A stretch of DNA of 64,000 nt from NCBI GenBank assembly GCA_030762895.1, contig JAUPTC010000210.1, positions 1 to 64,000 on the forward strand. Direction: 5' to 3'. Position numbers and translations under genes: made by a program. Under the pieces are notes generated by a model. That model was not told the DNA's origin. It saw only the letters and a program-made list of their open reading frames with translations, and made no database searches. Source of the DNA: Sophora flavescens. Taxonomy: Eukaryota > Streptophyta > Magnoliopsida > Fabales > Fabaceae. Positions 23,725-35,463 of this stretch are shown piece after piece (position 1 is the first letter of the stretch; every line of letters begins with the position of its first letter).

Positions 23725-24132
23725 GGTTAAAGAAATCTTTTGGTCCCTATACGTGACACTGATTTTCAATTTGGTCCATATACGTAAAAAGTTATCAATT
23801 TGGTCCCTATACGTGACACTGATTTTCAATTTGGTCCTCACCGCTAATCGGTCCCTATATAAGAGGACCAAATTGTAAATTATTGTCACATGTAGGGACC
23901 AATTCAACAAAAAGAATTTGAAATCGGTCCTTACATGTGACAATTATTTTCAATTTGGTCCCTATATGTGATAATAATTTGCAATTTGGTCCTCTTATAT
24001 AGGGACCAATTAACGGTGAGGACCAAATTGAAAACCAGTGTCACGTATATGGACCAAATTGATAACTTTTTATGTATAGGGACCAAATTAAAAATCAGTG
24101 ACACGTATAGGGACCAAAAGATTACTTTAACC
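23725..24132. mobile_element. Foldback MITE with 9-bp target duplication, Mutator-type, 408 bp
   Basis: The element starts GGTTAAAGAAATCTTTTGGTC and ends in its inverted complement CTTTAACC. The arms of about 200 bp repeat GGTCCCTATACGTGACAC and CAATTTGGTCC in both orientations. The 9-bp sequence TTACAAAAA flanks it exactly at 23716-23724 and 24133-24141. A 9-bp duplication is the hallmark of Mutator-superfamily insertion. Within each arm the GGTCC-containing phrase is itself repeated several times. Confidence 0.9.
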
Positions 24133-24223
24133 TTACAAAAAAAAATATATTAGTTCCACCAATCGGTCAATCATTTACGCGCTGTACTCAATAAATCCAA
24201 TGCATAAAAAAAATCTCAATAAT

Positions 24224-24531
24224 GTTATTTGTATATCTAAATTTTGGACACTTCGACAATTTGTGATATCTGATTAATACAGTTTAAATATGTGGTTAAT
24301 TATATTCAGTGAATAGTTAATGGATGTAACTAGGTGTCACAACTCATTAACCATCCATTGAACGTGATTAACCCCATATTTGAACTGCACTAACCATGAC
24401 TGTTCAGGTGTTCAAATATACAAAAAATCATGGTTAATGCAGTTCAAATGTGTGATTAATCACATTCAGTGGATGGTTAATGAATGTAACAAAGTATCAC
24501 AACTAATTAACCATCCAGGTATACAAATAAC
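24224..24531. mobile_element. Small foldback element, 308 bp
   Basis: The ends GTTATTTGTATA and TATACAAATAAC are inverted complements. Inside, a block around ATTCAGTGGATGGTTAATGAATGTAAC occurs in direct and inverted form. The flanks share AATCCAATGCATAAAAAAA (24194-24212 and 24538-24556), a 19-bp direct repeat that does not abut the inverted ends, so the true boundaries may be wider. The superfamily is unknown. Confidence 0.55.
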
Positions 24532-24556
24532 TAAAAAAATCCAATGCATAAAAAAA

Positions 24557-25223
24557 CTAAAGCATTAAACTCATTTTGTAATAAAATAAATAAATAACTA
24601 AAAATTTAACTATCTAATATTTTCCAAAACATATTCGGAGTTTGGTTACTCAATCTCGTAAAATTTATCAGGATAAAGTCAGTCAGTTACTAAGCATGAG
24701 CAATAAATTAATACATTGCACAAAAAATCAAGAATGAAATACCAATTTTATATGGGAAAATAGTTGTCCGCTTTATTTTTAAATTTTTGGCCTAGAGTCA
24801 TTATTTACAAGATTAGTTGATCGTGTTTCGCTTTGCTGATAATCAGGGTCATATTCCTGAACATGAATATAGGCTTTCTAGACTATTAAGGAGCTCATGC
24901 AATTATTTGAAGAATAATTATGTATTATTGGGGGAAAACTGAAAACAAAAACATTTTTTTAAGAATTGAATTGTTCCTAGGTTACACCGTCGTCCTCAAC
25001 TAGGTTGCCTTAGATTGCCTTTGATAAAAAAAAAAAAAAAGGTTACACATCCTCAAATTATTAATCACGTTATTATTAATATAAAGTTGTTCACCTTGTT
25101 AATTAATTTAATCATACATCATTTTGTATGTAGTTTTAAAATATTTATTACAAAAGTCAAATATTTTTAATTACGTAGCATAATATGAAATATTTTTAGA
25201 TTAACTATCCATTACAATTAAAT
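24557..25223. other. AT-rich intergenic sequence
   Basis: I see no gene, RNA or element with defined ends here. A homopolymer A run lies near 25027-25040. Confidence 0.5.
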
Positions 25224-25236
25224 CTATCCTAAAATA

Positions 25237-25413
25237 ACCAAGTGACCAGTAGTTTGGACCTTTTAATCATATGTTTAGGGTTTGAATCCTGATAATAGGA
25301 ATAGAACTGTATTTATAGGTATAGAAATTGTTTATTAACTCTACATCGTTGGGAATTAATCATACGATTATCGGTCATGGGGATACCATGAATTCCATCC
25401 GAATAAAAAAAAA
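25237..25413 (+). mobile_element. tRNA-derived SINE with 13-bp target duplication
   Basis: A 177-bp unit ends in an A-run and is flanked by the exact 13-bp repeat CTATCCTAAAATA (25224-25236 and 25414-25426). A box-A-like stretch AGTGACCAGTAGTTTGG lies near the 5' end, and a box-B-like GGGTTTGAATCC lies about 40 bp further, matching the RNA polymerase III internal promoter of tRNA-derived SINEs. The copy looks structurally complete. The family name was not recognised. Confidence 0.88.
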
Positions 25414-25426
25414 CTATCCTAAAATA

Positions 25427-25674
25427 TGACACAATAATAGTACAGAAGAAGAAATACAAAATTGAAAAGAAAGAAAGAAAAAGTACAAGAAGAATGAAAG
25501 AAACAGAGAAAGAAACAAGTTAAGGCTGCCTCCAAAATCTCAGGTTTATCTAGATAAAAACTTGGCTATATGTGGGGAAGGAGAAGGGGCCTTTGGTTGT
25601 GGGCCTTAAAATTGATAAATGCCACGTAGAGACAGGCTGGCTTTCAATAAGGTGACATGGCAAGGGGTGGGGGA
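25427..25674. other. Purine-rich spacer
   Basis: Non-coding sequence between the SINE and a small MITE, including a purine-rich tract near 25440-25520. Nothing else recognised. Confidence 0.45.
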
Positions 25675-25821
25675 CTAGGGCTATGTTTGGTTTTGTATTT
25701 CACCCTGCAAACTTAAGTTTGTAATGATAGTTGTGTAATAAAAAATAAATCCAACATGAAAGGAAGAATTTGTTGCATTGGGCAAACATAAGTTTGCAAG
25801 TAAAATCCAAACACACGCTAG
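25675..25821. mobile_element. Short MITE, about 147 bp
   Basis: The ends are imperfect inverted copies: CTATGTTTGG...GCAAACTTAAGTTTG on the left and CAAACATAAGTTTGC...CCAAACACACGCTAG on the right. Only TAG is shared by the two flanks, so the target duplication and superfamily are uncertain. The TGTTTGG-type end resembles hAT-like plant MITEs. Confidence 0.5.
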
Positions 25822-25934
25822 GTCACGAGAGGCCGTTTGGATTCGTTTTAAAAGTGAAAAGGAAAATATTAACAAGTGCATACAACGGGATAGTAGTAAA
25901 ATCAAAAATTATTATTAAAAGTGAAAAGGAAAAT

Positions 25935-26101
25935 GTTAATGAGTGTCCTTAGGACACTGGACACTCGTTAAATAATCAAGAAAAGAAAGTTTATATAAGG
26001 AATTGATATAGTTAATATATGAAAAGGTGAACTGATTGGTTTTCCAACGAAAACTTGTTTTCCTTGATTCCTTAAATAATATTATAACGACACTCGTTAA
26101 C
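25935..26101. mobile_element. Short MITE with GTTAAYGAGTGTC ends, 167 bp
   Basis: GTTAATGAGTGTC at 25935 and GACACTCGTTAAC ending 26101 are inverted complements with one mismatch. A further inverted GACACTCGTTAA lies at about 25960. No target duplication is evident. The neighbouring phrase AAAAGTGAAAAGGAAAAT is repeated at 25850 and 25917. Confidence 0.5.
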
Positions 26102-28434
26102 ATGACCCAAGTAAAAATTATATGCATATGAATTATCTTTAAAATAAAGAGCTTTTATGAGATTTGTTACTAGAAAATTAATGTCCAATAAAACATGATT
26201 GGTCCTCAATTTCCCTTTTATCAAGCTCATTTTTTTAGAAATTAGATATTGAAACTACTGAGAATTTTTTTTAATGTTTTTTTCTTAAAAATCCATTCAA
26301 ACAGTCTTATTTTTTTCAAAAAGCACTTTTAAGAATAAGTGCTTTTTATTATTTGGAAAAAAACAAAAACATTGATAGTGGCTCTGGGGAGATGGGAATA
26401 TCAATTGCAATGCACGAGATTGTAGGCACTGTACCATTTATAATGGAATTGTGGGCGCAATGGAAAGGGAAGTTAGATTAGAGAGCATTTAAGACAACCC
26501 CATCTGGCTATCTAATCCAAATTCATGTGCATTCATTAATCAATGTGGGTGAAATAAAAAGCAAAGGAAACCTCCACAAAAGAAAAAGCATGATTCCTGT
26601 GGCTTACAATACAAGAGTCGCTTCCTCACTCCCCATAAATATGCTTCTTCATTTTTACTAATTCATCCTCACTCTCTCCCATAGTGTGACCATTTTGCCC
26701 TCACTTATTCTTCATGCCACTTCAGGATATTAAGAATAAAGATATTTGGACACATAATTTGGACACCTTGTTTATATATCATAAAGCTTATGAGTATCTT
26801 GAGAGTGATGAAATAGATGATGAGAGAAAAGAAAACAATAAATAAATGAAGAAGAATACTTTTATACGGTGTTGAACACCATTTTATATTCAAACATCAG
26901 TATTAAAATATCAAAGCCTTAAGTTGGCACAATGCTCATTATTATCAGCTACCCGAAGTGTATGGTTCTCCTTCAACCAATCAAACAAACAAAATAGATG
27001 TATTTTGTTGAAAAGAAAACAAAATATTTGCCTAACTTATTATGAAGTTGGGATGGAAAAATACATACATAAATGTAAAGAAATGTAAAAGCTAGATTGA
27101 CACCGTGAATAATGGTTCAATAGCTCATAATTTCATCTCGTGTATTCATAATATCTATTTATCTATTTATCGAACTATGATATAGTTTGGCCAAAATATG
27201 GATGAGGCTTTCACGTTCTCAGTGATTATTGCAATTTGAAAAGTTATAAATCAGAATAATCATTCGATATCAAAGAAGAATAAAGGTGAGTTATTATATG
27301 TCAAAGTGAATTGTTGATTGGCCATTATTAATGTATTTACTAGGTTTTGTGACACGAGAAATGCCTGAAGGCAAAAGTTCCCTATGATCACGGTTTGTTT
27401 TACTAAGGGTGAAATTAACAGGGTTTGCTCTATCAATTACCCTCTAAGCTCAAATATTGAGCAACTAATTGATTCAATGATGGTGTTATGGAAAAGCGAC
27501 ATATAATCGAATGGTGTTTGTACCTTAAAAAAGAATAACAATAAAAAATCAAATAAAATAAGGTAATGTTTGCTATCAAATATATTTTATTATTTTCGAG
27601 AAAGTAATGTAAGAAGAAAAGTTTTTTATGTTTAGTATAAAAGATAAAAAAAAATTGAACATAAAGATCTCGAAAATAAAATTTGTGAATAAAAGTGAAA
27701 AATTCTATTTTTATGTATAAGGATAATTTTTTTAAAAAATGAAATTCTGGAAAATTTAATTTAAATAAATATAAAATATTTCATAAACTAAATCTCATGT
27801 AATAAAAATGATTAATGCTTGAAGCATAAAAAAAAACGATTAATGCTTGAATCAAATATATTTATCCTTTGATCAATCAAATTTAATTTTGAAGTAACAA
27901 AAATATAATAAAATTCTCATCAAACCTGCAACCAAAATTTTTTCTCTGGTCTGATCAAAAAAATAATTTTTCTCTGGTTACAAACAAACACAGCTACAAA
28001 TCTTGGGTCAACGTTGAAGGGTAAATACGTAATTTCGGCGGTGATGAGAAATAAATAATCTTCTTCTTCCAAGCTTTGCTTACTTTTGGGGCAATCTACT
28101 GGAGTTATCTTTTCCCGGTGGTTGAAACCGAGGACCCGTGATAGGTCACCGGCTATATCCAGTCAGAATCATATGTTCACCGGCTTAGCCAGGTCACACA
28201 TTAATTATTAAGTCTATAAATTCCTTTTCTTATCAAGGAAAACAAAATCATAAATATTAGCTTATTAGGGTAAAAGGTTCTGTGTAAGAGAGAATCTATA
28301 AGAGGATTGCCAGCTATGAATTTGAAGGATGAAAGCTTTTTATCAACGTCAAAGCTGTCATATTTTATTCCAAATCCTTTTTTTTTTCCTTTCTTTTTAT
28401 GTCTCTCAAATGAACTTCCCCTCTTTTATTTATT
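26102..28434. other. AT-rich upstream region of the TPR/DnaJ gene
   Basis: No gene is supported and the short open frames look random. A 19-bp imperfect direct repeat with core TCACCGGCT occurs at about 28144-28162 and 28175-28193, roughly 800 bp upstream of the TATA box. A short duplication GATTAATGCTTGAA lies at 27810-27855. Confidence 0.5.
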
Positions 28435-28763
28435 GGGTTAAATATTTTTTACTCTCATTTAAAAAAAAAAAAATCGGTTTTAATATCTTTTTTGAAAAAC
28501 GTATTTTTTTAATCTTTTTAAATTGTGTTATAAATTATCATTGCATTACATATTTTTAATCCCCCACTTGTGACAACCATATATTTTTAATCTATTATGT
28601 TTTTAGAAAAATTCAGTTTTAATATCTGTTTTTCAAATGAAAGTATGATATAAAGAATATTTCTAACACATTTTAAAAAATGGACTAAAAATATATGTTT
28701 TTAAAATGGAAGATTAAAATTGAATTTTTATAAAAAAATAGTATCTAAAAACATATTTAACCC
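28435..28763. mobile_element. Mutator-type MITE, 329 bp, near the gene promoter
   Basis: The ends GGGTTAAATAT and ATATTTAACCC are inverted complements and the interior is AT-rich with matching arms. The 9-bp sequence TTATTTATT flanks it at 28426-28434 and 28764-28772, consistent with Mutator-superfamily insertion, though the duplicate is low-complexity. Its right end is about 190 bp upstream of the TATA box of the TPR/DnaJ gene. Confidence 0.75.
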
Positions 28764-28789
28764 TTATTTATTTATTCATTCATTTATAC

Positions 28790-28816
28790 ATGTATTCTAT
28801 TCTATTCTATTCTATA
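28790..28816. repeat. TATTC pentanucleotide microsatellite
   Basis: About four to five tandem copies of TATTC/TTCTA lie between the MITE and the gene's core promoter. Confidence 0.8.
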
Positions 28817-28949
28817 TCTATTTACATTTAACATCAAATCCACACATTATTAATCATTTAATCATTTAAAATACTTTCTCATTCTATTTTTTCTCCCTCA
28901 AACTCCACCTCCAACTCAAACCCTTTTCTCTCTTTCCCATCCCTCCCCC

Positions 28950-28957
28950 TATATATT
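28950..28957 (+). promoter_or_regulatory. TATA box of the TPR/DnaJ gene
   Basis: TATATATT lies 150 bp upstream of the start codon, after a pyrimidine-rich TC stretch (about 28860-28945) of the kind often found in plant core promoters. Transcription would start near 28980-28990. Assigned by motif and position. Confidence 0.55.
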
Positions 28958-29106
28958 TCTCTCACTTTATTATTAAGAGCACAGAAATTATGTGGCTGTT
29001 TTAATTAGGAAGAAGCAGTGAGAGCTAGAGGAGAAAAAAGAGAGGGGGTTTTGATAATTTGATGGTTCAATATTGAATCCTTGGTCACAACAATCAAACA
29101 CCAAAA

Positions 29107-31891
29107 ATGGCTATCACTACTCCCTCTCTAACTCCTTCAGAAAAAAAACACTGGTGGCTCACAAACAGAAAGGTAAGCTATCACACACAACACACAAAAA
29201 AATAACATTTTTCTGAAATGGGTATGTTTTAAAACTACACACTTTTGCTCTGATTGAATCAAAATTCAAAAAGCACTATTTTTCTGAAATGGGTATGTTT
29301 TAAAACTACTCATTTTGCTCTCATTGAATCAAAAGACACTATTTTATTGAAATGGGTATGTTTTAAATCCAAAAAAGTTTTGATCTTTGATATAATTTTT
29401 CAGATTGTTGAGAAATACATAAAAGATGCTCGGAGTCTCATTGCAACACAAGAACAAACTGAGATTGCTTCAGCTCTGAACCTTTTAGACGCGGCTCTTG
29501 CTATTTCTCCACGTTTGGATCAAGCACTTGAGCTTAGAGCGAGGTCTTTGCTTTATTTGAGAAGGTTCAAAGAAGTGGCTGATATGCTTCAAGACTGTAT
29601 TCCAAGTTTGAGAATGGCAAATGATGATTCAAGCTATGTTTCTTCTGATAGCTCCATTTCGAGGGAGGGAGTGAAGCTTCTCTCTTCTTCTTCATCTTCT
29701 TCTGATGAGTCATTGGGGAAAGATCAGAGTTTCAAGTGCTTCTCTGTATCTGACCTGAAGAAAAAGGTCATGGCAGGGTTATGTAAAAGTTGCAACAAAG
29801 AAGGGCAATGGAGGTAACTCACATCATTATTATTATCATTAGAGTTTAATTTTGATACATTATAAAGTTTTTTACCCTATGAAGTCATCACAATTGTGCA
29901 TACTAATTAAATTCTTATTATTATTCTGTTTCATTGGTATTTTGTTTTTGGGGCTGAGATTTTGGATGGTTTGTAAAAATGGATATTTTTTTCCTTTTGG
30001 GGTTCAGCTTTTATGGACTGCTATTTATTTATGTTTGAGATGAGATCAGATCGAAGTAAGTACTCTATACTTGTTACTATGGGTTTGAGTAAATGCATCT
30101 GCCAACCTTACAGAAAAAAGTTTCCAGCTTTTAATAATCTTAACAAAGGAACAAATCCGTTCGAATTGAATGCACAGAAATAGTTTTTACTATTCTGATT
30201 TATTTTTTACTATGTACATATATTATTGTTTCTTTGTAAAAAAAAAATTACATTATTGTTTCTTAGCATTTTCTTTTCTATCATTCACATATGTAGCCTC
30301 TTCCTGGCTTCAATACTAAGTTGGTGTAACATGTTTGCTTAAATTCCCTATGTTTGGTATACGTTGCTCTCCCTCCTCTTTTTTGTGACACACTATTTCA
30401 TTTTTTGATTTTACACTTCACTGATAAGTTTATTCCTCTAATAATTAGGATCAATAAAATCCGGACAAGTATAAGGGCACTGGTTTGCAAAATGAAAATT
30501 GGTGTATTGATTCTAGACTTTCTTTTTATTGAAAGGTGCTTGCACTAGTTAGCAATACCTATAAAATACAACCTTCATGTCATAAGCCAATATATTTATT
30601 ATTATTATTGTGTTTTGTTTGACTGAGTTTCTGACTGTGTCAATGGCAAAATTTACAGATACTTGGTTTTGGGTCAAGCATGCTGCCATCTAGGCCTAAT
30701 GGAGGATGCAATGGTCCTTCTCCAAACAGGGAAACGCCTTGCATCGGCCGCATTCCGCCGCGAGAGTGTGTGCTGGTCCGAAGATAGCTTCTCTCTATCT
30801 ACCATCCCTTTTGCCGGAGACACCACAAACCCGCTGCCACCACCCGCTACCCCACCCCCCACGCAACTCACAGAATCCGAAAACATCACCCAACTTCTCT
30901 CCCACATCAAGTTCCTCCTCCGTCGACGCACTTCTGCCCTTGCAGCCCTCGATGCTGGCCTCTACTCCGAGGCCATCCGCCACTTCTCCAAAATCCTCGA
31001 TGGCCGCCGTAGTGCCCCTCAGGGCTTCCTCGCCGAATGCTACATGCACAGAGCATCTGCCTATCGCTCTTCAGGTCGAATTGCAGAGTCCATAGCTGAC
31101 TGTAACCGCACCTTGGCCCTCAACCCAACTTGCATTCAAGCCCTTGATACCAGAGCTTCCCTCTTCGAAACCATTCGATGCTTACCGGATTCTCTACATG
31201 ATCTTGAACACTTGAAGCTCTTGTACAATGCAATTTTGCGCGATCGCAAGCTTCCCGGTCCTGCGTGGAAGCGCCACAATGTGCGATACAGGGAAATTCC
31301 TGGGAAACTCAGTGCCTTAACCACCAAGATTCAAGAACTGAAGTGTAGATTGGCTTCTGGGGAGAGTGGAAATTATGATTACTATGCTTTGATTGGAGTA
31401 AGAAGAGGGTGTTCAAGATCAGAGTTGGAGAGGGCTCATTTATTGCTTTCTTTAAGGCACAAGCCTGATAAAGCTACAAACTTTATCGATCGATGCGAGC
31501 CATGGATGAACGCGATCTTGAAACGGTTAAGGAGAGAGCAAAGATGTCAGCTTTGTTGCTGTATAGATTGGTTCAGAAGGGTTACACAAGTGTGATGAAT
31601 AGTATCATGGATGAGGAAGCTGCTGAGAAGCAAAGGAAGAAGGCTTTACAAGCAATTCAAGTTCAGAAAACAAACCAACAAAATGAGTTGGATAAGGAAG
31701 ATAAATTGGGGACTAATAGAAACTGCAGCAATGTTTCAGTGGAAAATAAAGCTACAATAACTTCTACTACTGTGAATCCTGCAGTTTTCCAAGGTGTTTT
31801 TTGCCGTGATCTTGCTGTGGTTGGGAACTTGCTTTCACAGGTGGGGTTCAATAGACCAATTCCGATGAAGTATGAAGCTTTGAGCTGCTAA
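29107..31891 (+). CDS. TPR and DnaJ-domain protein, three exons, one apparent frameshift
   Basis: Likely a plant TPR/J-domain co-chaperone-like protein. Exons are 29107-29172, 29404-29813 and 30659-31891, with GT...AG introns of 231 and 845 bp. Joined, they give about 570 residues. The start MAITTPSLTPSEKKHWW is the only ATG feeding the first splice site. TPR-like helices occupy about residues 40-90 (SALNLLDAALAI...) and 250-365 (DAGLYSEAIRHF, GRIAESIADCNRTLALNP). A serine run near residue 125 precedes the second splice site. The J-like domain starts near residue 397 (NYDYYALIG), but its HPD motif reads HKPDK at 426-430. Just after it, near 31500, the frame shifts by one base; the downstream frame continues as MDERDLETVKERAKM to the TAA at 31889-31891. 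Because similarity to the family resumes directly, the frameshift is either a recent mutation or an assembly error. It resembles the Arabidopsis At4g02100-type group, recalled from memory. Confidence 0.88.
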
Positions 31892-33442
31892 TTCAAATTT
31901 CATCAAAAATAGAAAATTGTGGTGAAGGGGCTGTTGGAGATGTTACCGGCAGAGGGAATCTCTGGTTAGTTCACTTTATTATTGTACAAAAAGGAAGAAA
32001 AAAATGTTCAGACTGCCGGAAAATTTTGTCACCTTTTCCTTTTTTATAATGTTTTGTTAGTCATGTTTTATTATTATTATCATCATATATGTACAGAATG
32101 TCAGTACTGAAGGACTCTTTTGGATTTGACCAAGTCTTTAATTTTGGTTCCTTCAAAATTAGGTGCCAAATGGATTGATTAGTTTTTGAAAGATAAAAAA
32201 CTTTTCACTTGGTTTTGAAACATCATTCAGTTTGGTTCTCAATTGGTGGACAAATGTTTATGTGAGAAGGCTTGAGAATCAAAATTGATTGACCAGTGGA
32301 TTTATTTTTTAAAGACCAGAAGTGAAGAGTTTTTATTCTCTAGAGACTACTTCAATAGGATCTGGGTCCGGATTGCCAAAATTTATTGCATTGACTGTAT
32401 TCAATAAGTTGGAACCTTTGGATGAAACATCGGATGATTACTTTTTAAATCAAATTTATAAAAGCTTATAAATATGTTATGAGTCATCCGTTTTTCGTCC
32501 AACGATCTACTGAATGTAGAAAATTTTGACAGTAGAAAATGTGTTTAGTCTTTGGATTTTGGCTCAGCCTTCAACCTTCTTCCTCAAATGATGTTTAAAT
32601 TTCGTATTTAAAGTACTGATTTTGGATAGAAAGATATGGTTTTCAATAGCAACCGGCTCAACAGGTTGCGGGTATTTATCTCAATTGGTATATACAATTT
32701 TTCATTTGATCCAACGGTTCATGTTAACTGGTGCACCAGTTTTTAAACTGGGGCATGGTGGTACTTGCATTGTTTTGGCCATGCTATTCGATGATAAAGT
32801 AACATTTGTGCAAAGAAGTGGTAAAAAGAAGAGCTTCGAGAATCACTCGTCCGTGTCATGGAACATTACCTTGAGGTTATATGAACGTGGTCAGAATATA
32901 GTAGTCGACACTGGTAAAGTTCATTTTGAAGTGAACACCGAACATGGATAAAGGGTTGTCAGTCCTTTTGTTTTTCTCTGAGGTCTGGACACATACAACA
33001 AAAAGTAAGACTGTAAGAGTGGGGGTTCTAATCTGCACTCAAAACAAGAAATGAAAGGGATTAGAAAGAAAATAGCTATGCAATATCTACAACTTTTGTG
33101 GATACTTAAGGGATACTAATACTTACAATTACATACTATACCTCTGCTCTATCTTAAAAGAGATGTGTTATATAAATACCCAAAATGGACACTTAAGATG
33201 AACATCCAAAAATGTTTGTGTTAATAAGACATTTATATTTACACAATTGTCATCGTGTCTATTTACACAATTGTCATTATGCTCAGGGTGTCAGAAAAGG
33301 TGTTCCAAATGGGTGTTTAAATATCATTAGTGATCTCAAAAACACAATACATCTTTATTTCACCCACACTCACATCAATCTACGGTGTGGTATCCAAATT
33401 CAGGAATACAAAAAACACAAGTGGAAAGAAAATGTGCTTTAG
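31892..33442. other. 3' flank of the gene and intergenic sequence
   Basis: The presumed 3' UTR runs to about 32100, with AT-rich possible polyadenylation signals but no clear AATAAA. An open frame of 109 codons at 32622-32951 (+) has no recognisable domain and is probably chance or a decayed fragment. Confidence 0.45.
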
Positions 33443-33712
33443 AGGGTGTTTGTTATAGATTATTTGATAATAAAATCACTTTTTTTAAGTAAAAAAATCA
33501 TTTTTAATGAGTTTGGTAAAAATCATTTTTAAGGTTAAAATGATAAGCTATTTTCATTAGTTTTTGGGAAAAATCATTTTTTATCACTATCTTAAAAAAA
33601 ATTGATTTTTATAATTGTAAGCAAACATAAAATAGCTTTTTTTTTAAAAAATAATTTCTAAATTATTGAATGTCAGAATCACTTATTTTTTAATCTATAA
33701 CAAATGAGCCCT
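33443..33712. mobile_element. hAT-like MITE, about 270 bp
   Basis: The left end GGGTGTTTGTTATAGATTA and the right end TAATCTATAACAAATGAGCCC are inverted copies with a few mismatches, enclosing an AT-rich interior with repeated AAAATCATTTTTAA phrases. The inverted similarity may extend outward into CTTTAG. The target duplication is not resolved. Confidence 0.6.
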
Positions 33713-34056
33713 AAAGTTTCTTTTCTCTTGCTTTGCACATGTGTTCTGTACTCCCAGTTTTGGTTGAAATGTATTTGAAGTGTTTTGAATAAAATTGATT
33801 TGGTTATAATTAAATTTAAAATAAAGTAATTTATGTTGGAATGTTTTATTTTTAAAAAATGTTTGATATAAAATTTAATATAATTTTTTTAACATAATGT
33901 AAAAGCTATATTATTTTTGGGTTTTAAGGTAAAATTATTTTTGTCAGATAGTACTCAAACACACCTAATTTTACTAAAATCATGTTTTACACGGATAAAA
34001 ATCGGTTTTGATATTCTTCACTGCAGAACATAACACACCTAATTGTAGTGCTTTCA
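33713..34056. other. AT-rich intergenic sequence
   Basis: No feature recognised. Confidence 0.4.
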
Positions 34057-34345
34057 AGTCTGCACATTTTTAAGTAGGGCTAATTGGAATCAATTAGGAG
34101 TCTCAACCTCTGAAGCCTAATAATGAATGGTACGTGGTTTGAGGCGTGGCTTCTGATACACAAAAAGCCTGTGTATTTCTTCTCTCATGTAAAAGATGCA
34201 TTATTGTGTTTCTACAGTGATTCCCCTGATTGTCACTTTGGAAGAAGGAGCCAGTTGTTGCCAGACAAACTTTTGAATCTATTCGCTGACTTGCATTAGC
34301 ATATGCTGATTTGAAGCCAAAATGTAACATCAACTTAATAAAACG
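34057..34345. repeat. Dispersed repeat, first of two copies in the window
   Basis: About 290 bp matches 60241-60530, including AAGCCTGTGTATTTCTTCTC and TGCATTATTGTGTTTCT, in the same orientation with scattered differences. It has no terminal inverted repeats or coding that I can identify. It could be part of a larger element. Confidence 0.8.
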
Positions 34346-35036
34346 TGACATAAAATTATTGCAATTAATAGCAATAATAGGTCAGAATCCTTCTGTCTAA
34401 GGAGAAAAAAATAAAATAAAATATATGACTTGAGAATTTCCAAAAGAGAGAAGAGACAGTTGGATTAGCCAAGATTAGATATTGAATGCAAATATATAAT
34501 GGTCCCTTTTCTCAATATTATGTGTTAAGGATTCCATCATATGCAAGTCATTAACAATTTTTAAATTGGCAATAAAATTGGCATAGCCATCTCATAATTC
34601 ATTTCTCCCCCTCCTTTTCATTACCCACTAATTTGAAGCTTCCTAAAGAACCGTAAGTGTTCAAAAGTCTTATGATATTTTACCCAAGAGACCAGAATTT
34701 TGCTTCCTTTTCTTGCAAGTGATTTGATGCCACTTTATCTTAGCATGAATAAACAATTAAAAAAAAGGGGGAAAAGAAAAAGATTTGACGTCCCTTTTCC
34801 TTGAAGAGCGCCACTTTATTTTTCCACCTTACTCAATGATTATGTTTACATAATATTCACCTTAAGCTACTAAAAACAATGTAAATGATTTTATGTTATC
34901 AAGATGCCTCGAGGTTTCTAATCATCCATAATCATTCAATTTTGTATAGATTTTTAATTCATCAAATAATTGGTTAACATTAGTACATTTTATGAATGTT
35001 CTCATCAACATTCCTTTGATTTCAGTAGCATTTAAC
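34346..35036. other. Intergenic sequence
   Basis: AT-rich, no gene or element recognised. Confidence 0.4.
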
Positions 35037-35463
35037 TCTTCAACTCTGATTAGAGAAAAACAGGAACCAATAATTAAGTAAAAAAATTATTAACAATGGG
35101 ATATGAAGAATTTCGACATAAAGATCTAGTACATAGATCCATCAACAACCGTCTCTTTTCTTCACTGCTCGACACAATTGAATCATCTACTTTGATACCA
35201 TATGTCGGTAGTCGACTATCATAAAACCACTAAATCTTCAACTCTGATTAGAGAAAAAGTGAAAACCAGTAATTAAGTAAAAATTTATTAAGTATTAAAA
35301 TGGGATACATCACCTAACTTTCATATTGGTATGAAGACTTTCAATATAAAGATCTCATACATAAATCCATCAACAACCGTCTCTTTTCTTTACTAATCGT
35401 CAGAGTCTAATCATCTACTTTGATACCACATGTTAGTAGTTGGGAATCCCAAAACCACTAAAA
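35037..35463. repeat. Local tandem duplication, unit about 200-230 bp
   Basis: Two units begin TCTTCAACTCTGATTAGAG (35037 and 35235) and end AAAACCACTAAA (about 35234 and 35463). They share CATCAACAACCGTCTCTTTTC and TCATCTACTTTGATACCA-type phrases. The second unit is about 30 bp longer owing to an insertion near 35290-35330. Confidence 0.85.

Noticed and set aside
25281..25300. tRNA gene suggested by the GGTTTGAATCC-like box B
   Set aside because: No cloverleaf can be drawn around it. It is the internal promoter of a SINE with target duplications.
32622..32951. 109-codon open frame (+) downstream of the TPR/DnaJ gene
   Set aside because: No domain, no promoter or splice context, and composition like the surrounding intergenic DNA. 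Not enough to call a gene.
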